Assembly (NCBI RefSeq): GCF_037038585.1
Contig: NC_092523.1
Span: 46,455,501-46,519,500, forward strand
DNA: 64,000 bases
Source of the DNA: Patagioenas fasciata
Taxonomy: Eukaryota; Chordata; Aves; Columbiformes; Columbidae
Reading direction: 5' to 3'
In this document: positions 62,601 through 64,000 of the stretch, one piece after another
Layout of the letters: the number at the start of each line of letters is the position of its first letter
Numbering within the stretch: the first letter of the stretch is position 1
Notes under the pieces: model-generated
Seen by the model: the letters and a program-made list of their open reading frames with translations, nothing else
The model's database searches: none
Told to the model about the DNA's origin: nothing
Program-made: the position numbers and the translations under genes

Positions 62601-63819
62601 GTGGTAAGGACTGAAATCCTCCAAACTACAAATAACATTTCCTAGTGTAAATTATGATGTTTGGTATCAACAGTGTAAGGTGTCTGTAGACAGTAAAAGC
62701 TGTCTCTTTTCTGTTCCTGTAAGTTATACACTGACAATAGCACAGAAAATAATCCATTTCAGATCAGAAATGTCCATGCCAAGCTTAAATAATGACCATT
62801 TCACTGTTGTACCAGTAATGAAATTCTGGACTACTGGTGCTAAAGTAATTTCAGTAGGGCAGACGTTTCTTGAAATGAAGTCCAAGCACTGCACACAATT
62901 CGCAAATAAATCCTGATCATCTTCCACATTTAATAGCATGCAAGAAGTAACCAAGCCTACATAGATAAATAATTTTGCAAGTTAGAGGCAGAGATTTAAC
63001 CATAGTTCAAACCTACCCCCCTCCTAACCACCATCAATGTATAAGCTGTTTTTACAGTATATTTTCAGGTAAGGCAAACACTTTTTGTGGAACTAGACTT
63101 CATACACAAAGTGCCATCCTTTAAGTCAAAAAAAGCCATATATTTCATCTCTAGATTTCAAGGATTTTTTAAAATATTAAAACTTAAATCCTCCCACTTA
63201 GTTTTACTGTACTGGCCATAAACAAGTACTTGAGAAAAACAGGTACCTGTAAACAAAATAACAACTACTAAAATGAGTAATGAACATCTGAACACATGGT
63301 AACTACATCACATTCAAATTTAAGAGTTTTAACACTCAGGATTATTCATTTTGACAGAAACAATAAGTAACAGCACATCCTGGCTTCTCCTCAAGAGCAA
63401 GGAGACCTTAAGTCAGATTCACAGTTTGCTTCAGAATGGTAAAAAGCAGATCCACAGTCTCGAAAAATTCACCCTCATCACAAATCAAACATAAGATGTG
63501 CCCAGAATTGTTTTCATGCATTAAAGAAAAATAAAGAGAATGAAGCAACAATTTTTAGATGCTTTTAACGGCAGAAGGCTACTGCATGAAGATACACAAA
63601 ACAAGTTTCTACAGGACAGTAAATGCCATCTTCATGTCATATAGACTAAAATAATTTCCACAATGCTACTTAAGACAAAGTAAAATACCTCACTCATTAG
63701 GTCATCTCCAGCAACAACAGCTATTTTCAAATCAACATCTGCTTTCTTTGCCACCTCCTGAAGGGCAGCTGCACAAGCAAGTGGATTAATTCCACCAGCA
63801 TTACTGATGACACGAACAC
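2053..63819 (-). CDS. AtuA-family (DUF1446) protein, 16 of its exons, 5' end outside window
   Basis: This is a split host gene on the minus strand. Sixteen exons join with compatible phases and GT-AG introns into 517 residues ending in TAG; the N-terminus (perhaps 70-90 residues by comparison with the family) lies to the right of the window. Numbering from the first residue seen, the AtuA core covers roughly 1-355. It shows NAGGINP at 7-13, DLLAAGSLAGH at 116-126, ECGAQCTGG at 129-137 and a PPDTGG-containing block in exon 6. The C-terminal ferredoxin-fold AtuA domain covers about 419-517, with [12 protein letters not shown] at 427-438 and SLGGGG at 494-499. No signal peptide or membrane segment is visible in this part. 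The family is named after AtuA of the Pseudomonas acyclic terpene (citronellol/geraniol) utilisation cluster, but the reaction is not firmly established, so no substrate is assigned here. The frame is intact in all 16 exons, which argues for a functional gene. Confidence 0.92.
6699..6703. repeat. target-site duplication, left copy (CTTGG)
   Basis: The five bases immediately before the 5' LTR are identical to those immediately after the 3' LTR. This marks a normal integrase-mediated insertion that has not recombined since. Confidence 0.88.
6857..6866. promoter_or_regulatory. TCTCGCGAGA palindrome in the 5' LTR
   Basis: This perfect 10-bp palindrome equals the CGCG element found in many vertebrate housekeeping promoters and reported in association with ZBTB33/Kaiso. 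It is identical in the 3' LTR at 13093-13102 although other positions have changed. Confidence 0.6.
6938..6944 (+). promoter_or_regulatory. TATA box of the 5' LTR
   Basis: TATAAAA lies 9 bp downstream of a CACGTG E-box (6923-6928). It is followed by a short inverted repeat GAGATC...GATCTC (about 6949-6965), which would fall near the start of the R region. The equivalent site in the 3' LTR reads TATAGAA. Confidence 0.6.
7365..7382 (+). promoter_or_regulatory. primer binding site, tRNA-Lys(1,2) type
   Basis: TGGCGCCCAACGTGGGGC begins 6 bp after the 5' LTR. It matches the 18-nt PBS that pairs with the 3' end of tRNA-Lys(1,2) in lentiviruses such as visna and in some betaretroviruses. Confidence 0.85.
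7383..7671 (+). other. proviral leader between PBS and gag
   Basis: This 289-bp leader probably holds the packaging signal by position. An overlapping short ORF (7554-7757) in another frame looks accidental. Confidence 0.5.
7672..9267 (+). CDS. gag: ERVL-like gag
   Basis: This 531-codon ORF follows the leader. ATG at 7672 is the first of the frame (a tandem ATG-ATG). Residues 1-110 are unusually hydrophobic for Gag, with membrane-like segments at about 4-28 and 82-100. Residues 115-190 are Ala/Pro/Ser-rich. Residues 191-206 are a dense Cys/His cluster that does not fit the CX2CX4HX4C zinc knuckle. Residues 262-460 are a helical capsid-like region, followed by a charged coiled-coil-like segment and an Arg-rich end. 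The ORF stops at TGA 9265-9267, but the frame continues for 42 more codons to TAG at 9394-9396 with gag-like basic composition, so the TGA is probably a later lesion. The assignment as Gag rests on position and composition plus the following pol. Confidence 0.78.
   Translation: MMILCGMALVYFIILQPLMNFYSLLLYLEKPPGEIKEQNGSIFANWSSESLERLTNNTFVFSLGQFANVLENFEYPWSFDRTVMVLSGLLNVCQFVLLLREMRFNRRFASLFSPEICSASSEALAKSTPGRSRKGKTAKAAAAATAPPTAASQAEATAPPQSSSAKVAADNVTSPASKANKAAPPSPHTGHCCCCNHSNHCDSHSDSGNESDDGEPISASVAGCKKVTRKTTHAAGDGTGPTSTQDASSGQGRDEVTTTRSFSPGELRDLRKDFSRREGENILTWLLRCWDNGAETIELEGGEARQLASLSKDSTIDRAISRESNAATLWTRLLAAMKVRFPYKEDCISTLGKSNTMERGIQFLRELAVREIIYLGPNSQEGTDPDRINGTKSMWRRFVQSAPPAYAKSLAGMVWSARGVQEINEVIEQLQYFEDSLAGSLWACVSAVEKLCEKSDDRFEKLLQEIKELKEDSYRSRPAQTYVSAVRRRRFQSRERGQRQPTKRGSLWFFLHEQGENMNKWHGRPTSELQE
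9397..11091 (+). pseudogene. pro-pol: ERVL-like protease and reverse transcriptase (part of broken pro-pol)
   Basis: This is in the same frame as gag, after TAG 9394-9396, so expression would need stop-codon readthrough. A retropepsin domain comes first, but the catalytic D-T-G triad reads NTG (Asn codon 9505-9507), which should abolish activity. The flap-side ILGIDYL block is present. The reverse transcriptase follows, with [18 protein letters not shown] and the catalytic YIDD at 10330-10341 intact. The frame is cut by TGA at 11089-11091 shortly after the RT connection region; the same frame continues beyond. Confidence 0.88.
11092..12588 (+). pseudogene. pol: ERVL-like RNase H and integrase (rest of broken pro-pol)
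   Basis: This continues the pol frame after TGA 11089-11091. RNase H keeps the TDGS aspartate (11260-11262), the FAEVKA glutamate, the YTDS aspartate and HVDAH. Integrase has the HHCC zinc module (HDASGH...CETC) and the first catalytic Asp in QIDY (11938-11940). At the second catalytic position the codon is GTC (Val, 12115-12117) within xSVNGTHF, 35 residues before the Glu at 12223-12225, where Asp is required. The D,D-35-E triad is therefore broken. A C-terminal SH3-like stretch follows, and the ORF ends at TGA. No dUTPase domain is seen after integrase. Confidence 0.88.
12589..12939 (+). other. proviral 3' region between pol and LTR, no env
   Basis: This 351-bp region has no env or accessory ORF. 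The polypurine tract next to the LTR is weak: only GGGTGGAA at 12932-12939 directly precedes the 3' LTR. Confidence 0.6.
12940..13617 (+). repeat. 3' LTR of the ERVL-like provirus
   Basis: This 678-bp copy of the LTR is longer than the 5' copy because of an expanded C/T-rich tract (13203-13249). The TATA element is changed to TATAGAA (13174-13180). TCTCGCGAGA is intact at 13093-13102. Substitution between the LTRs is roughly 2%, suggesting a moderately recent insertion. Confidence 0.95.
13618..13622. repeat. target-site duplication, right copy (CTTGG)
   Basis: Matches 6699-6703. The sixth bases differ, so the duplication is 5 bp. Confidence 0.88.
14017..14137 (-). CDS. AtuA-family gene, exon 15 in window
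   Basis: The exon is 121 nt, with acceptor ...aaacag and donor GTGAGT. It completes GVIARHP, then encodes a helical, charged segment (residues 439-477) of the C-terminal domain. It is the last exon before the intron that holds the provirus, whose 3' LTR ends only about 400 bp away. Confidence 0.91.
14138..15679 (-). other. intron between exons 15 and 14
   Basis: This 1.5 kb AT-rich intron has a short (CCAA)n-like simple repeat near 14857-14882 followed by an A run. I see no gene-like content. Confidence 0.75.
14857..14893. repeat. (CCAA)n simple repeat followed by an A run
   Basis: CCAATCAACCAACCAACCAA-type units followed by about 14 A. A simple repeat. Confidence 0.8.
15680..15763 (-). CDS. 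AtuA-family gene, exon 14 in window
   Basis: The exon is 84 nt, with acceptor ...ctatag and donor GTATTT. It encodes [18 protein letters not shown], the most recognisable motif of the C-terminal ferredoxin-fold AtuA domain, and ends one base into a Gly codon. Confidence 0.93.
16134..16580 (-). mobile_element. CR1 LINE, 5'-truncated 3' end
   Basis: The repeated CACAGAAT octamer at the left end is the CR1 3' terminus read in reverse. The minus strand encodes the decayed end of CR1 ORF2 (upstream of 16213), including [11 protein letters not shown] and [14 protein letters not shown] text (here [18 protein letters not shown]). The element is about 450 bp, truncated at its 5' end. Confidence 0.92.
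17195..17330. repeat. AT-alternating low-complexity tract
   Basis: About 135 bp almost purely of A/T with long ATATAT runs and interspersed AAAA, ending in ACACAC. It probably arose by replication slippage and gives chance 'YIYIY' ORFs on the minus strand. Confidence 0.9.
20941..21052 (-). CDS. AtuA-family gene, exon 13 in window
   Basis: The exon is 112 nt, with acceptor ...ttccag and donor GTATGC. It encodes residues 373-409, an acidic linker-like stretch between the two domains. It ends one base into an Asp codon. Confidence 0.88.
21053..24104 (-). other. intron between exons 13 and 12
   Basis: This 3.1 kb intron is AT-rich with a short G run near 22611-22621. I see no gene or named repeat. 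Confidence 0.7.
24105..24156 (-). CDS. AtuA-family gene, exon 12 in window
   Basis: The exon is 52 nt, with acceptor ...gtctag and donor GTAAGA. It completes the Val codon and encodes [17 protein letters not shown] (residues 356-372), which links the AtuA core to the C-terminal part. Confidence 0.88.
24157..25156 (-). other. intron between exons 12 and 11
   Basis: This 1.0 kb intron has an A run near 24372-24386. Nothing else is recognised. Confidence 0.7.
25157..25196 (-). CDS. AtuA-family gene, exon 11 in window (40-nt micro-exon)
   Basis: At 40 nt this is the smallest exon found. Acceptor is ...ttccag and donor GTAAGT. It encodes [13 protein letters not shown] and the first two bases of a Val codon. 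Both neighbours match it in phase, and the protein pattern continues as [13 protein letters not shown]. Confidence 0.87.
30883..30918. repeat. T-rich mononucleotide tract
   Basis: Runs of 7, 7 and 18 T separated by single C residues. It could be the reversed A-tail of an unrecognised retroposon, but no target duplication or body is visible. Confidence 0.8.
33227..33280. repeat. perfect 27-bp tandem duplication
   Basis: Two identical, directly adjacent 27-bp copies (33227-33253 and 33254-33280) beginning CACTGACCTTGCC. No differences between copies, so the duplication is recent or polymorphic. Confidence 0.92.
34764..34863 (-). CDS. AtuA-family gene, exon 10 in window
   Basis: The exon is 100 nt, with acceptor ...aagcag and donor GTAAAT. 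It encodes residues 309-341, including [12 protein letters not shown] and [12 protein letters not shown], corresponding to the 'LAVHH...REIA' end of the AtuA core. It ends one base into an Ala codon. Confidence 0.9.
35570..35770. repeat. G/T-rich simple-repeat region with (CG)n(TG)n core
   Basis: The plus strand is almost entirely G and T: (TGGT)n at 35598-35613, then an uninterrupted alternating TG/CG/TG run at 35619-35653, then G- and T-runs to about 35770. It has strong strand asymmetry. Confidence 0.9.
36851..37020 (-). mobile_element. CR1 LINE fragment
   Basis: About 170 bp near-identical in pattern to the left part of 16134-16580, starting with CACAGAATTACAGAAT and ending at TGTTCCAGTG. 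It is the same orientation and family, more truncated. Confidence 0.9.
40638..40749 (-). CDS. AtuA-family gene, exon 9 in window
   Basis: The exon is 112 nt, with acceptor ...ttgcag and donor GTAAGT. It completes the Arg codon and encodes residues 272-308 ([13 protein letters not shown] region). It ends in phase 0 after GAT GGT; the consensus GTAAGT decides between two overlapping GT choices. Confidence 0.87.
40750..43990 (-). other. intron between exons 9 and 8
   Basis: This 3.2 kb intron has a T run at 41467-41482. I see no gene or named repeat. Confidence 0.7.
43991..44097 (-). CDS. AtuA-family gene, exon 8 in window
   Basis: The exon is 107 nt, with acceptor ...ttgttag and donor GTTGGT. 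It encodes residues 236-270 with [11 protein letters not shown], a family signature, and ends two bases into an Arg codon. The donor is weaker than most in this gene (AAAG|GTTGGT), but the phase fits the next exon. Confidence 0.87.
44098..47150 (-). other. intron between exons 8 and 7
   Basis: This 3.1 kb intron contains an (ATT)n/(ACT)n short tandem repeat near 46871-46901 and A/T runs near 45265 and 45985. Nothing else is recognised. Confidence 0.7.
46871..46901. repeat. (ATT)n/(ACT)n microsatellite
   Basis: Six ATT units pass into ACT/ATT units. A short tandem repeat. Confidence 0.85.
47151..47215 (-). CDS. AtuA-family gene, exon 7 in window
   Basis: The exon is 65 nt, with acceptor ...ctatag and donor GTATTA. 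It encodes residues 214-235 ([14 protein letters not shown]...MFYK). The next exon continues the family pattern YK-V-x-ATYLDG. Confidence 0.88.
47216..49514 (-). other. intron between exons 7 and 6
   Basis: This 2.3 kb intron has A runs (about 48501-48514 and 48782-48800). I see no gene or named repeat. Confidence 0.7.
49515..49711 (-). CDS. AtuA-family gene, exon 6 in window
   Basis: At 197 nt this is the largest exon seen, with acceptor ...ttctag and donor GTTAGT. It completes the Trp codon and encodes residues 149-213. These include [29 protein letters not shown] and [10 protein letters not shown], all characteristic of the AtuA core. It ends one base into a Gly codon. Confidence 0.93.
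50628..50867 (+). pseudogene. possible decayed LINE reverse-transcriptase fragment
   Basis: The translated stretch contains [17 protein letters not shown], which resembles the 'W..ANI.P.FKKG' block of CR1/L2-type reverse transcriptases. The rest has diverged beyond recognition. It is a weak, composition-limited match. Confidence 0.35.
51195..51290. repeat. possible MIR-like SINE core
   Basis: The stretch ATCTGCCCAGTGTTACCCAG and the following AGAATTAAG-type text resemble the conserved MIR/CORE-SINE centre (TTGCCCAAGGTCACACAG...). The similarity is by eye only, and a decayed element cannot be confirmed. Confidence 0.25.
52029..52091. repeat. imperfect 30-bp direct duplication
   Basis: AG(C)TTTTTGCC-TCCTC-AA-TAAGTGTGA is present twice (52029-52058 and 52061-52091) with a few mismatches. 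An old tandem duplication. Confidence 0.7.
55684..55760 (-). mobile_element. CR1 LINE 3' terminal fragment
   Basis: About 77 bp matching the first part of the other two CR1 copies (GGGATTGGAAGGGACCTCAA and the following AGCAGGA), in the same orientation. It is dead-on-arrival size. Confidence 0.88.
56530..56607 (-). CDS. AtuA-family gene, exon 5 in window
   Basis: The exon is 78 nt, with acceptor ...cccag and donor GTAGGT. It encodes the glycine-rich [15 protein letters not shown] block and ends two bases into a Trp codon. Using the alternative GT four bases downstream would read into an in-frame TAG, so the donor at 56529-56528 is preferred. Confidence 0.9.
56608..57793 (-). other. intron between exons 5 and 4
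   Basis: This is a 1.2 kb AT-rich intron. Nothing is recognised in it. Confidence 0.7.
57794..57837 (-). CDS. AtuA-family gene, exon 4 in window (44-nt micro-exon)
   Basis: The exon is only 44 nt, with acceptor ...ttctag and donor GTAAAT. It encodes [14 protein letters not shown] and two bases of a Ser codon. It was placed by homology and phase: DLLAAGS joins directly to LAGHLIECG of the next exon, as in family members. Confidence 0.9.
57838..59203 (-). other. intron between exons 4 and 3
   Basis: This is a 1.4 kb AT-rich intron. Nothing is recognised in it. Confidence 0.7.
59204..59303 (-). CDS. AtuA-family gene, exon 3 in window
   Basis: The exon is 100 nt, with acceptor ...ctttag and donor GTAAGT. 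The first base completes the split Gly. It encodes residues 75-107 including [13 protein letters not shown], a strongly conserved AtuA block, and ends in phase 0 after a Ser codon. Confidence 0.93.
59304..61920 (-). other. intron between exons 3 and 2
   Basis: This 2.6 kb intron is mostly featureless. The stretch 61190-61680 is less AT-rich, with peptide-like reading on both strands, and may be a retrocopy remnant. It is not assignable. Confidence 0.65.
61921..62009 (-). CDS. AtuA-family gene, exon 2 in window
   Basis: The exon is 89 nt, with acceptor ...aacag and donor GTGAGT. It starts in phase 0 after the previous GAG codon and ends two bases into a Gly codon. It encodes residues 45-73 with the family-like segment MNVYLG-ARPI across the junction to the next exon. 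Confidence 0.9.
62010..63688 (-). other. intron between exons 2 and 1 of the window
   Basis: This is a 1.7 kb AT-rich intron. Nothing is recognised in it. Confidence 0.7.
63689..63819 (-). CDS. AtuA-family gene, first exon seen in window (residues 1-44)
   Basis: Acceptor ...tttag precedes the exon and donor GTATTT follows it. The first two bases complete a Gly codon begun in an exon outside the window. It encodes the NAGGINP motif and the stretch ending AGDDLMSE, which is typical of the N-terminal third of AtuA proteins (usually after a segment describing the dwelling-site fold not seen here). Confidence 0.9.
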
Positions 63820-64000
63820 CTAAACAAAAAAAGCAAATTAAGTTCAGTAGCATCAGCAGTCACTTGTATTTTAAAAACTTAAAGGGTGCTGAAACACAAG
63901 CAAGATGTCATCTTTGCAAGGTGTCAGATATCTAATCAAATAAGTACTAAAATCACATTAAAATATGAACATTATTTTATCTGTTAAAGGATGAAACAGT
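63820..64000 (-). other. partial intron upstream of the first exon seen
   Basis: Begins (on the minus strand) outside the window and ends with acceptor TTTAG at 63820. It contains no coding sequence. Confidence 0.8.

Noticed and set aside
1..64000. tRNA, rRNA, CRISPR or prokaryotic operon features
   Set aside because: None seen; the only tRNA-related sequence is the retroviral primer binding site.

Overview
The window looks like a piece of a bird chromosome. It is AT-rich, gene-sparse and intron-dominated. It carries three truncated CR1 LINE 3' ends with the avian-type octamer tail, and a nearly full-length ERVL-like endogenous retrovirus. There is no bacterial-style gene packing, no rRNA or tRNA gene and no CRISPR array.

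Nearly the whole window is one split host gene on the minus strand. Sixteen exons between 63819 and 2053 can be joined through GT-AG introns with matching phase at every junction, giving an open reading frame of 517 residues that ends in a stop codon. The 5' end (N-terminus, promoter) lies beyond the right edge. The protein belongs to the AtuA family (DUF1446, 'acyclic terpene utilisation'), with an AtuA core followed by the small AtuA-type ferredoxin-fold C-terminal domain. The family is known mainly from bacteria, fungi and plants, and its biochemistry is poorly described. An intact copy in a vertebrate is the most interesting item here.

Layout from left to right: 1-2052, 3' UTR and downstream flank; 2053-2173, last coding exon; 2174-14016, last intron, which contains the provirus (6704-13617, plus strand, antisense to the host gene); 14017-63819, the other 15 exons separated by introns of 1.0-9.6 kb; 63820-64000, part of the next upstream intron.

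The provirus has two LTRs (655 and 678 bp, differing at about a dozen positions), a 5-bp target duplication, a Lys-type primer binding site, and gag and pro-pol in one reading frame interrupted by three stop codons. It has no env or recognisable dUTPase. The protease active-site Asp and one integrase catalytic Asp are substituted, so this copy cannot be autonomous. Its LTRs keep an intact TCTCGCGAGA palindrome and a CACGTG box. Other intronic content is CR1 fragments, simple repeats, a CG/TG alternating tract and a few weak, probably decayed repeat or retrocopy remnants.
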